NCBI GenBank assembly: GCA_039105265.1
Contig: JAPFFF010000006.1
Coordinates: 2,170,001-2,234,000 of the forward strand
Source of the DNA: Tritrichomonas musculus
Lineage: Eukaryota; Parabasalia; Tritrichomonadida; Tritrichomonadidae
Direction: 5' to 3'
DNA: 64,000 bases
A program made the translations under genes and the position numbers. Shown here piece by piece: positions 1-8,833 of this stretch. The notes under the pieces were generated by a model. It did not search any database, was not told the DNA's origin, and worked only from the letters and a program-made list of their open reading frames with translations. Each line of letters begins with the position of its first letter. Within the stretch, counting starts at the first letter, position 1.

Positions 1-2
1 AC

Positions 3-89
3 TCATTGCTAAAGCCAGATTCTCTTGAATTTGAAACAGCAGATGATGAAATACGCAGGGAAGATAAAACTTTGTATAAATTAAAATAA
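3..89 (+). CDS. C-terminal end of a gene cut by the window edge
   Basis: An open frame enters from the left edge and ends in TAA after 28 codons; the tail is charged (the last ten residues are rich in Lys, Arg, Glu and Asp). No family can be named from so little. It is called coding because the codon choice resembles the neighbouring genes and the spacer that follows turns sharply AT-rich. Confidence 0.45.
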   Translation, partial: SLLKPDSLEFETADDEIRREDKTLYKLK

Positions 90-533
90 GTATATGAAAT
101 TATCAATGTTATGTGTGAATATGAAATCAAAAAAAAATGGTTTATTTAACTTGTATCTTTTCATTTTATGAATTTCAGAATAAAATATGGTTATTCAAAT
201 AAAATGGAAATATTTGAATTAATTCTGAAAGAATGAAGTGATGAATTTGATAGAATGAATTAAAACAATCGAAACTTATTTTTTCCCTCCATTTTCTCTT
301 TTTTGCATATATGTAAGATGTATTTTAACACGTTCATGCATTTGAATAGAAGTGAAGTTAAATTATATTGATTCTAAACGTTTTTTTGATTGAAATAAAA
401 TTTTATTTTTCTTTTCAAAAATATGTAAACATTTCCAAATTTAAATAACTTTTATTCATAAGCTGATGCTATGATGCATTACATAATTTAATTTTAAATA
501 TTTTGAGATTGATGATTAAAAGCATGAAATTGA
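90..533. other. AT-rich spacer
   Basis: Spacer between the truncated left-edge gene and the convergent gene ending at 534. Only A/T-rich sequence with short T runs is visible; no reading frame, tRNA-like fold or repeat stands out. Confidence 0.5.
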
Positions 534-1067
534 TCATGCATATTGCTGACGAAGTTCTTCAAACCTGTTTGGCCAAAGAGTCTTGTAACTTGCAACTGCA
601 AATGCAGCAAGTACAGTTGCGGTTACCCTTTGGCGAACTGGGTCGTTGGCTGGCCTTTCAGAAAGAGATGGTTCTCCCATGCGAAGAAGAACGTTTTGAG
701 GAATTGAATTAGCCATATTGTAAAATTTGCCTTTGATTTCTGGTGGTGTAATATATTCTTCATTTTCATTGGCCTCAACGATATTGCCTCTGTTATTTTC
801 ATGATCATGAAGGCTTTCTTCTGACTCTGCAAAGTCATCATCAGATAATTCACATTCTTCTTTGCTTCTGAGATTATTGGCAAGCGAAGGTCTGAGGTGT
901 TCTTTTATGATCTCTTCAGGAAGAGGTTCACCGTCAACAAGATACTTTTTCGCTGTTGCAGGGGTAAGAACAATATCAATATCTTTTGGTGCAGGAACAG
1001 GAACGTCTTGTACATGTGAATCTTCTTCACAATCGTCGCTTAATTCGTAATCAAAATCAGAATTCAT
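534..1067 (-). CDS. Hypothetical acidic protein, 177 aa
   Basis: Complete frame with ATG at 1067. The N-terminal two thirds is acidic and probably disordered (clusters such as SDDCEED and ELSDDDFAE), and the C-terminal 45 residues look folded, with an Ala/Val helix (about residues 148-165) followed by a WPNRFEELRQQ segment. No domain is recognised. It is divergently arranged with the gene starting at 1218, so the two probably share the 150-bp spacer as a promoter region. Start choice is supported by a clean ATG and the AT-rich DNA just upstream. Confidence 0.65.
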   Translation of the reverse strand: MNSDFDYELSDDCEEDSHVQDVPVPAPKDIDIVLTPATAKKYLVDGEPLPEEIIKEHLRPSLANNLRSKEECELSDDDFAESEESLHDHENNRGNIVEANENEEYITPPEIKGKFYNMANSIPQNVLLRMGEPSLSERPANDPVRQRVTATVLAAFAVASYKTLWPNRFEELRQQYA

Positions 1068-1217
1068 TGATTTTAAAAAATGATGGTTAATTATTTTATT
1101 TTTTCAAAAAAAAAGAGATTCATACTTTTTCAATTATTCTCCTTATCAATTTTTAAGTTATTTTTCTCAATTTAAGAAAATAATTTTTTTTTTTAATTAA
1201 GAAATCCCACTTCTTTT

Positions 1218-2327
1218 ATGATTGATATTGGTAAAATTCAAACTAATTCTGCTGCAAAAGATACAAAAGAAGCAAAAGATCTTAGTAATCAAGCAAATGT
1301 TTCAAATAATATGATCGTCAATTCAGATCAGATGTTTGATTGTCCTCCTGGTTATGAAAGATTTTCAAAATCCTCCTTTCAATCAGACTTTTCTTTTCCC
1401 CCGGGTTTTGGTAAAACGAGTTTTGCTGAATCTTTACCAGCTAATTTTGCAAAATTTCCAAAACCAAGAGATTTCAATTATAATGTTAATAATAGTAATA
1501 ATAATAATGACATAGCTAATGACAACAATGAACAATTACCAAATGAGAATTTCCAAAAATTTCAGTCCGACTCTACATTTTCTGTTAATTCTACATCAGT
1601 ACAAGAGCAGCCACAACAGCTAAGTGGTTTGAATCAAGAAGCAAGTATAGTCCAGATTCCATCATTTGCTACTGTAGTGTACGGAACTGAATCTTATGAG
1701 CCTTTTCAGCCGCATCCAAAGCCTGATTCTTCAAAATATGAAAAATTAGTACTTTGTGCTAATCTTTCATCTATTCAAAGTCTTAAGCAAGAGAAGGAGC
1801 AAATTGAATCAATGATTTCAGACGAATATTTACTTTGTAAAAACAAAATTTCTAACTTCATAAATGAATTTGATCAAAGAAATAGAAGTATTGAAAATAC
1901 ATTTCAAGATCTCAGTCAAAAAATCGGCGATTGCACTGATTCACATTTAAACAAGAAAAAATTCAATTTACACATTGATGAAGTTGTAGACACCAGAAAT
2001 GAAGTTGAAATTGAAAAATTTTTGAGGGAAAATTCTAGTAAAGATAACTCATTATATACTAATAATGATAATAATGAGTCTAATATAAATGCAATACCGA
2101 AACAAGAAACAATTTTAGATTTGCTTTCAATTTTCTGCAGAATTTACAAAAGAGATAAAGAATTAACTCTTTTGTGGACGAAAAAGATATTATCATATAT
2201 AAACACTATAACAGATTCTACTAAACTAAAGCCAATACTTCTCGAAATCAAAAGAGTGATGTGTTCTGAAGCAGAAAACAGTGATGAATCAAAGGATATT
2301 TTAACAGTAATTGATTCGAAATTATAA
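1218..2327 (+). CDS. Hypothetical Asn-rich protein with PPGF/PPGY motifs, 369 aa
   Basis: Complete frame from ATG 1218. The N-terminal 130 residues are disordered and contain two related short motifs (CPPGYERF near residue 42, FPPGFGK near 60) followed by an Asn tract. Residues about 175-235 are predicted coiled coil (KQEKEQIESMI and following). The last 80 residues look like a compact helical domain (ILDLLSIFCRIYKRDKELT...). PPGF-like motifs occur in RNA-processing scaffold proteins, but this is only a resemblance and I do not assign a function. The gene is divergent from the one ending at 534. Confidence 0.65.
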   Translation: MIDIGKIQTNSAAKDTKEAKDLSNQANVSNNMIVNSDQMFDCPPGYERFSKSSFQSDFSFPPGFGKTSFAESLPANFAKFPKPRDFNYNVNNSNNNNDIANDNNEQLPNENFQKFQSDSTFSVNSTSVQEQPQQLSGLNQEASIVQIPSFATVVYGTESYEPFQPHPKPDSSKYEKLVLCANLSSIQSLKQEKEQIESMISDEYLLCKNKISNFINEFDQRNRSIENTFQDLSQKIGDCTDSHLNKKKFNLHIDEVVDTRNEVEIEKFLRENSSKDNSLYTNNDNNESNINAIPKQETILDLLSIFCRIYKRDKELTLLWTKKILSYINTITDSTKLKPILLEIKRVMCSEAENSDESKDILTVIDSKL

Positions 2328-2651
2328 ATGTATATATATATGTTGATAAAAATTTTCTTAATTCTTCACTTTATTTGTAATCATTCAATGTTTTATTTTT
2401 ATTGCTTTATTAGCTTTTAATCAAATTTAAGATATTTTTTAAAAAATTAATAATCATTATTCACAAATATATGTGATTATCATTTATGATCTTATAATAA
2501 ATCAATGTTAAGGTTCATTTTTTAAATATAAGGAAATCTTTTAAAACCAAGTTAATTTTATAATACTAATGATATAAAATAATACTAAAGCTATTTTTTT
2601 ATATTTATTAGAAAAACACTATATATATATATATTCATTCTAAAGCTTTTT
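2328..2651. other. AT-rich convergent spacer
   Basis: Region between two convergent genes. It holds TATATA runs and short A/T tracts and would have to carry both 3' ends; no other structure is visible. Confidence 0.5.
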
Positions 2652-3650
2652 TTAAGCTTCAATATCTTTCATACAAATTTCAGAGAGTTGCTTTGAAATA
2701 GAACTGAAAAAAGGATGTTTAATTGCTTCGAGAGCTGTTATCCTTTTATTTGGATCATAGACAAATATCTTCTGTAAAAGATCGAGGAGTTGAGGATCAG
2801 CATCAATTGGTGAGTTGTTGTTGCCAAAATTTGAATCTGGTTGTTCATTTGATTCAGATGATAAAAAACTTCGAAAGTCTTTGGGCTGGCATTTTGGAAG
2901 CGAGGAAACAATGCTTGAAATATTATCCGAAAGATGCCACTCCTCTTCAGATGGTGTTCCAAGCGCATTAAATATATGCATTATTTGATCAATTGGACTA
3001 TCTCCTGGGAAAAGAATTCTTCGAGAAAAGAGTTCTCCTATGACACATCCTGCAGACCAAACATCTGCAGCAGTCCCATAATTTGTTGGATCAACAAGAG
3101 CCTCTGGAGCTCTATAAAAAATAAATATAGCCTCTGGTGTTACAGCTGACTCGGGTATTGAATAAAGGCGCGAATTCGAAAAGCCAGAAAGTTTCAAAAA
3201 TCCGCTTGCATTGATTAAAATATTGCTTGGTGTTATTCCTCTGTGAATAATTCCTTTAGAATGAAGATAAGCAATTCCACAAAACAATTGAAAAGCATAT
3301 GATTTAATAAGTGGAAATGGAATTGCTTTTGCTCGGATCATATAACTTCGAAGGTCTGTTGCCATATTTTCATAAACAATTCTCATAGAACGATGATTAT
3401 TAGAATCTTTTTCCGCAAAATAAATTTCACGAATTCCAATTATATTTGGATGACTCAACTGCTTGAGAATTGTAATTTCGCGTAAAATAACCGAAGGAAA
3501 ACCATTATATTCTATATATGATGGCATTTGTTTGATTATTACTTTTTCTAAAGTTTTTTTATCAGCTCCTCTATATATTTTATATTCGTTTTCGCTGATA
3601 AGCTCTTTTAATTGATATTTATCTGTTGAATTTTGCTGTGACTCATTCAT
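2652..3650 (-). CDS. CDK-like (CMGC) protein kinase homologue, probable pseudokinase, 332 aa
   Basis: Full-length CMGC/CDK fold by sequence: a PSTAIRE-like helix (FPSVILREI, residues 51-59), activation-loop end YRAPEAL (179-185), DVWSAGCVIGELF (196-208) and the CDK-type segment FPGDSPIDQIMHIF (214-227). Lys40 and Glu58 are present. The catalytic loop reads HRGITPSN (136-143) where HRDLKPSN is expected, so the catalytic Asp and the following Lys are replaced by Gly and Thr. The Mg-binding DFG is SGF (155-157), and no glycine-rich loop is visible near residues 18-30. Known kinase chemistry makes catalysis very unlikely, so a scaffold or regulatory role is inferred. The frame is intact over the whole family length, which argues for a functional pseudokinase, not decay. 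Confidence 0.88.
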   Translation of the reverse strand: MNESQQNSTDKYQLKELISENEYKIYRGADKKTLEKVIIKQMPSYIEYNGFPSVILREITILKQLSHPNIIGIREIYFAEKDSNNHRSMRIVYENMATDLRSYMIRAKAIPFPLIKSYAFQLFCGIAYLHSKGIIHRGITPSNILINASGFLKLSGFSNSRLYSIPESAVTPEAIFIFYRAPEALVDPTNYGTAADVWSAGCVIGELFSRRILFPGDSPIDQIMHIFNALGTPSEEEWHLSDNISSIVSSLPKCQPKDFRSFLSSESNEQPDSNFGNNNSPIDADPQLLDLLQKIFVYDPNKRITALEAIKHPFFSSISKQLSEICMKDIEA

Positions 3651-3939
3651 CCTTAAATATGGAATTATTTCAATTGTTAATTGGTCATATCCGTCAGAAG
3701 CAAGTTCCTTTTTTTCATGAATAAATAATAGATTTCATTTGACAAATGATTTATGTTTTATATGTATGTTTATAAAATTCATAGAATCACGTACCATATT
3801 AATTAACTAATGAAAATGGAATGTGTAGTGTTTCCATTTTTCCAGTTAAATATGTAATTATATTATAAAATTTTATATTTATGCAATGCATAATTTTTAT
3901 ATTAGTTATTGTAACATGAATAAATAAAAAATGAAAATT

Positions 3940-3980
<41 letters not shown>

Positions 3981-4399
3981 CTTTATTATACTATTCGGTT
4001 TACTTACGCTTTTGTGATTTATTTCATATTGGTTTTGTCAAACTGATCATAGCAATTGCATATATCAGTTTCAAAAGATTATCTTTGGATAATTCAATTT
4101 TGTAATTATTTTGAAATGAATAATAATTCAATGAGATCTTAATTCCATTCAAAAAATAAAAATATTATTTCTTTTTTATTTTAGTTAGTAAATAAGTAAA
4201 ATATAATTTAATCATAAAATTAATATTTATATGAATTTAAAACAAAAATATAATGAAAATAAATCCAATATTATTTATAACAGCAAAGCTTTTTGTATTT
4301 AAAAAGATTTAAATGTTAACAACAATTAACTTATTCAGAAAATTAAAGTACAATAAAAACGCATAGATTTGAACCTATATAAATCATAAAAGAAAAAAA
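3651..4399. other. Divergent intergenic region with long T tract
   Basis: Spacer of about 750 bp between two divergent kinase genes. It holds an uninterrupted run of 35 T at 3941-3975 and several short A/T blocks. It should contain promoters for both kinases; only the initiator-like motif at 4384 is distinct. Confidence 0.5.
4384..4388 (+). promoter_or_regulatory. Putative trichomonad initiator (Inr) before the CAMK-like kinase
   Basis: TCATA, with the A 14 bp before the ATG at 4400, fits the trichomonad Inr pattern TCA(Y)(W), where A is the transcription start. In such AT-rich DNA the match alone is weak evidence; position close to the start codon is what supports it. Confidence 0.3.
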
Positions 4400-5701
4400 A
4401 TGCATGTTTCAAAAATCATTGATTTTTTTATCTTTCACTTTTTGATAATGATCGAAATAAATTCAAGTGAAATATTTTCATTGATGGATGATGATAAAAG
4501 ATACCATATAATTCGAGAAACACTCGAAGGGCATGGGTTTGATTTTATTCAACAAATTGGGCATGGTGGTTTTGCGACGGCCTATTTAATTACTTCACGT
4601 CAATATAATCAAAAATTTGTGGCAAAAGTATTTGACATTTCGCAAACTGATGATGAAAGAAATACAACGTCTTTTGAGTCAGAAATATCAGCTTTAGTTC
4701 AGCTAATTCACCCAAATATTATTTCAATTTTTGATCATTTTACAACTGAAAACTTCTTATATTTAATACTTGAATATTGCCCAAATGGAACATTAAATGA
4801 TATGATTAAAGAATACTCATCACCTATTGTTCCACAAAATCCAGAAGATGATCAAGAAAAAAGTGTCCAATCATCAGGAAACTGTCCTAATCGTGGAATA
4901 CCACCTCCACTATTATATAATTTAGCATTACAAATCCTAATTGCCCTGAATTTTTGCCAAAATCGAGGAATAGCACATCGAGATATTAAACCTTCAAATA
5001 TTTTTATTGATAAATATGGTAGACCTAAATTGGCTGATTTTGGGTTTGCTACTAATTTTTTCAAAAGAGAATTAGCAGATACATATGCTGGCAGTCTTCC
5101 TTTTATGCCACTTGAAATTCTCCACTTAACTCCATACGATCCAGTAAAAGCTGACATTTGGTCACTTGGGGTTACATTTTTTATAATGGCCACAGGATAT
5201 TTGCCATTTAAGCCAAAATCACCTAATAATTTGGCAATGCTAATTGCAACCCGTGAAGTGCAAATTCCAGATTATGTTGAACCAGAATTTGCAGATATTA
5301 TTCGATCAATGCTGAAAGTTAACCCTTCTCAGCGATCATCAATTACTTCTATTCTCTTAACACCTTTTTTCAGAAGGATTGAATCTAACTTCAAAAATGA
5401 AAGAAAAATTAATCGTTCTTACAATCGTTCTAATATCAGAAATTCTATGTCTTTCAGTGATATAAAATTTTCTCTTCCTTCAAGCAAATCACCGCGTGAC
5501 ACATTTTTAAATTCAATTGAAACAAATGCAAGTAAAATAGAACTTAAACCATCAACTCAAAAAATTGCTTCTTTGGGACCAGTTACGCCTCGTATTAGAC
5601 TAGCTTCATCAAAAGCTGTTATCCTAAACGCACCCCCAAGAAATCGAAAGCAAAATTGTTCTAGCTTTCAAACTTTTTCGATTTTACCTACTGAATTTTA
5701 A
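4400..5701 (+). CDS. Protein kinase, CAMK-like, 433 aa
   Basis: Complete Ser/Thr kinase. Glycine loop IGHGGFATAY (53-62), VAK lysine at 76, helix-C Glu about 95, catalytic loop HRDIKPSN (193-200), DFG (213-215), and a Pro-Leu-Glu motif (MPLEIL) in place of APE. All catalytic residues are present, so activity is expected. Residues 138-170 form a polar insertion between strand 5 and helix E. The C-terminal 110 residues after the kinase domain are basic, Ser-rich and probably disordered. The domain style (DIWSLGVTFFIMATGYLPF) is that of CAMK/NEK-type kinases in trichomonads; substrate unknown. A shorter start at Met17 or Met29 is possible, since the first 20 residues are hydrophobic and weakly conserved-looking. 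Confidence 0.9.
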   Translation: MHVSKIIDFFIFHFLIMIEINSSEIFSLMDDDKRYHIIRETLEGHGFDFIQQIGHGGFATAYLITSRQYNQKFVAKVFDISQTDDERNTTSFESEISALVQLIHPNIISIFDHFTTENFLYLILEYCPNGTLNDMIKEYSSPIVPQNPEDDQEKSVQSSGNCPNRGIPPPLLYNLALQILIALNFCQNRGIAHRDIKPSNIFIDKYGRPKLADFGFATNFFKRELADTYAGSLPFMPLEILHLTPYDPVKADIWSLGVTFFIMATGYLPFKPKSPNNLAMLIATREVQIPDYVEPEFADIIRSMLKVNPSQRSSITSILLTPFFRRIESNFKNERKINRSYNRSNIRNSMSFSDIKFSLPSSKSPRDTFLNSIETNASKIELKPSTQKIASLGPVTPRIRLASSKAVILNAPPRNRKQNCSSFQTFSILPTEF

Positions 5702-6086
5702 TTTTATAATAATGTTTTTTTCTACTTCTTTTTCTTTTAAAGAAAAAAAAGAAGAAAAAGAACTTTAGTTTGACCCAATGTAAAAATAGTTATCATCATA
5801 TTATATTATGTGTATTTTATTATTAGAATTAACTGTTTTTTAATTATAATAAAAAAAATTAAAATAAAATAAAAAAAGGATTGTTTTTGTACTTTCCTAT
5901 TTCTTATGTATTTTATGGCTGTAGAAAAATTCGAAAATTTAATTGATTCGTCTCTAATTATATCTTTTATTCATCAAAAACAATGTGTGATCATTTTAAA
6001 TTAATATATTAATATATTACAGTCAAAATAAAAATAAATTACAATCCAAGTAAGAAAGATTTGTCATATATTTTGAACTTTTTTTT
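5702..6086. other. Convergent spacer with polypyrimidine/polypurine inverted repeat
   Basis: Just after the kinase stop, a T/C-rich stretch (about 5717-5739) is followed at once by its A/G-rich complement (to about 5761), able to form a long hairpin. It could aid 3'-end formation of the kinase transcript. The rest is plain AT-rich DNA. Confidence 0.4.
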
Positions 6087-8405
6087 TTAGCCAAGAGGAG
6101 TAATTCTGACTTCGTTTGTCTCAACAGAGAAGTCTATCCTCGCAAAAGAAGGGAAATGCAATTTTTGTCTTGCATCAAAAAGATATCGTGGGAAATTTTC
6201 TTTAAGTACTTCGCTTCTGGCTGAAGAAATTGTTCCATACTTCAATAAAAGTTTCTTGATATTTTTCCATTCGTTTGATGCTCTTATTGCTGACGCCATT
6301 GCGGATAATCTTTGTGCAGTATAGCAAAAATCAACGAAATATTTTGTATTTGATCCAAAACGATCCATAACATCTCCAATCATCTCTTCTAATTTATAAA
6401 TTTGATTATAATCAACTATGCTTTCTTTGATAAATTTCTGAGATAAGGAAACTTGGAATGATTTATTAAGAGGATAATCATATTTTTTATTGAGATAGAA
6501 TACAAAGTTTTCAATTGCAGCAAAGTATCTATCTTCTTTGAAATTAAAGAATGGTGCTGATTTCTTCATAGATTTATTTTGTTTGTTTTCATTATCAACT
6601 TGAGGAAGATAAGTATCAATATGAATTTGGTCAGGTTGGCTTGCAAAGAAGTCGTCAAAAATTGTTCTTTCTGCATTGTTATTAGATTCATTTTTCATAT
6701 AATCACTTTTATACATATCGATATAAGGGTCGCTGATACAATATTCTTCATCTTCTTCATAGTCAAGGTTTTCGTTGATATTATTATTATCAATAATTTC
6801 ATTACTCTTGTTTGCGCTACCGCTTTTGCGGCTAAGTGGAACATATTCACCAGCATAATGAATGAACTCTTGATTATCCGGGGGATCTAGGGGAAGGAAT
6901 TTAAAGAGGAGTTTAATGCATCGAGCATAATAATAGAGAGCATTAGCGAGCGAATTATCACATATCATTGAAATTGAGGATAATGAGTCAAGTGAGATAA
7001 AACGAGTTCTTGGGATCACTTTATCAAAGAACCAAGCCATATGTGGTAAATTGCTAAGAATTTCCTCAAGCAAAACGCATGCACTTATTGTCGATTCATA
7101 TTTGAATGAGATTGGCGCATTAGCCATTGAAAAAGTTTGATATTCAGATAAATCGAAATCTGGCATAGAGCGAAGGTATGCTTCAAGTTCACTAGCTGCA
7201 CGATATTGAGACTTTAACACTTTACCAATGCTACTTCGACATCTTGAATCGAGAGTCGCTGATGAGAAAGTATTTAAAAGATCTCTGTCGTCTAATGGCT
7301 GTCTTTTTATATTTGATATAAAATAGTCTAATCGTTTCTTTTTTGATATTGAAGTTGTTTGTTGTTTTTGAGTTAGTAAGCGTTGTTCTACTATTTGCAT
7401 TTTGCGTTGTTGTTGAAGTTTTCTTTGGTTATTTACAATTTTATCAAAATGTGGCCATATGTCACCATAAAGTTCATGAAAAAGAATTCTTTGTCTAATT
7501 CCAGCAATTGCTCCTAGTGATAATACAGCATCGAAATGATCATCTTTGATAACCAAATTCTCGAATTTATCAAACATTATCTGAAGCATATTTGAATACA
7601 TATGATGTGACTCGCGTTCAACTGTATAATTGTCGCCTTCACTTCCCACTGAGTATGATTTTCCAATGCTATTTGTTAAATAGAGAGGAAATCCTTTACA
7701 TGGGACAATTTCTGTACTTTTAACATATGATTGATCTATTTTTGGAGCCATTTCTAAATTTTCTCCTTCAGAATCTGATTCTTTATCTTTGTTCAAAAGT
7801 CTATTTGATTGAATTGACTCGTGTGGAATACACCAAGATGGTGGAAAAGATTTGGTATAAATATCTTCTTCGGTTACAGGAAGAGGTTCTTTCACAATTT
7901 TATCTTGATCATACCTCATTGGCAAAACTTTGACGAGTTCAATGGTTAATTCAAGGAGTTCGCTTGCTGGTAATTGTGATGTAAAGCGTGAATGAAGATC
8001 CAAAATATCATGAAGTAATTTTAAATTTAAATTATTTTTTTGAAAATTGTTGATTACGATGAATAAATAATTGAATAAAGAAGATTGCGATTCATAAAGT
8101 TGGAAAAGTTCTACTATTTTTTTAATTACTTGATACTCTCTAGAGGATAGTAATGATAGAGGATTCCTATTAAGAATTGAAAGCCAAACTTGATAAGCAA
8201 GAGAATAATCAGTGATTAAATTAGAAATATTTTTTGATGCTACTGGAAAAGATATTTCTTGAGAACTTAGTTGAGCGATTATTTGGTTAATTTGAATTCC
8301 AACATGTTTTGGGCAATAAATCTTAGCAATAATACCAAATATTAAAACGTCGTTTGTACAATCTTTGAGAAATGATTTTTTTTCGCTTGTTCCATCAATA
8401 TTCAT
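6087..8405 (-). CDS. Large hypothetical helical protein, 772 aa
   Basis: Complete frame from ATG 8405. The protein is mostly alpha-helical, with no signal peptide or membrane segment. Visible landmarks: a helical N-terminal third (residues 1-190) that could be an ARM/HEAT-like solenoid, an acidic linker (about 205-225), a basic Gln-rich coiled-coil stretch around residues 330-355 (QRKLQQQRKMQIVEQRLL), and an acidic, Asn-rich disordered stretch near 540-600. I recognise no catalytic motif or named family. Length and intact frame make it a real gene. The two flanking genes give no functional hint, since neighbours here are unrelated. Confidence 0.7.
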   Translation of the reverse strand: MNIDGTSEKKSFLKDCTNDVLIFGIIAKIYCPKHVGIQINQIIAQLSSQEISFPVASKNISNLITDYSLAYQVWLSILNRNPLSLLSSREYQVIKKIVELFQLYESQSSLFNYLFIVINNFQKNNLNLKLLHDILDLHSRFTSQLPASELLELTIELVKVLPMRYDQDKIVKEPLPVTEEDIYTKSFPPSWCIPHESIQSNRLLNKDKESDSEGENLEMAPKIDQSYVKSTEIVPCKGFPLYLTNSIGKSYSVGSEGDNYTVERESHHMYSNMLQIMFDKFENLVIKDDHFDAVLSLGAIAGIRQRILFHELYGDIWPHFDKIVNNQRKLQQQRKMQIVEQRLLTQKQQTTSISKKKRLDYFISNIKRQPLDDRDLLNTFSSATLDSRCRSSIGKVLKSQYRAASELEAYLRSMPDFDLSEYQTFSMANAPISFKYESTISACVLLEEILSNLPHMAWFFDKVIPRTRFISLDSLSSISMICDNSLANALYYYARCIKLLFKFLPLDPPDNQEFIHYAGEYVPLSRKSGSANKSNEIIDNNNINENLDYEEDEEYCISDPYIDMYKSDYMKNESNNNAERTIFDDFFASQPDQIHIDTYLPQVDNENKQNKSMKKSAPFFNFKEDRYFAAIENFVFYLNKKYDYPLNKSFQVSLSQKFIKESIVDYNQIYKLEEMIGDVMDRFGSNTKYFVDFCYTAQRLSAMASAIRASNEWKNIKKLLLKYGTISSARSEVLKENFPRYLFDARQKLHFPSFARIDFSVETNEVRITPLG

Positions 8406-8833
8406 TTAAACAAATAAATAAATATTTATAACCATATTTATGTTGTTTTTATGTAACCATATTATTGTTATATTTGATGAAACATGAAAGTTTGTTGACA
8501 TAAATATATGCCAATTCTATTTAGGCATTCATAAAAAGGCATCTCTTTCTTTATATGGAAACAGTTATTTTCAAATGAGTTCTTTTTCATCAGAATAAAA
8601 ATTTTTCTAGTTATGGTATTATTTAACATTTCTTTTTGTTTTCATGTTACAAAATAAATAAATGATTGAATCCGATTATTATTTTCATCTAAAAAAATAA
8701 AATCTACATCATTCATAAAATTGGGGCTTGTTTGGGTAAGCGGCAGAAGTATTTCATTAAATAACAATCTTAAATATTAATTTATATAAATAATAAATGT
8801 ATAGAATATAACATTTTTTTAACAAGATAAGAA
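8406..8833. other. AT-rich spacer
   Basis: Lies upstream of the 772-aa gene and downstream of the calpain gene, both on the minus strand. Nothing beyond AT-rich sequence is seen. Confidence 0.5.

Noticed and set aside
4360-4385. tRNA-like T-arm (GATTTGAACC on the plus strand)
   Set aside because: No matching acceptor, D or anticodon arms can be built upstream on the minus strand.
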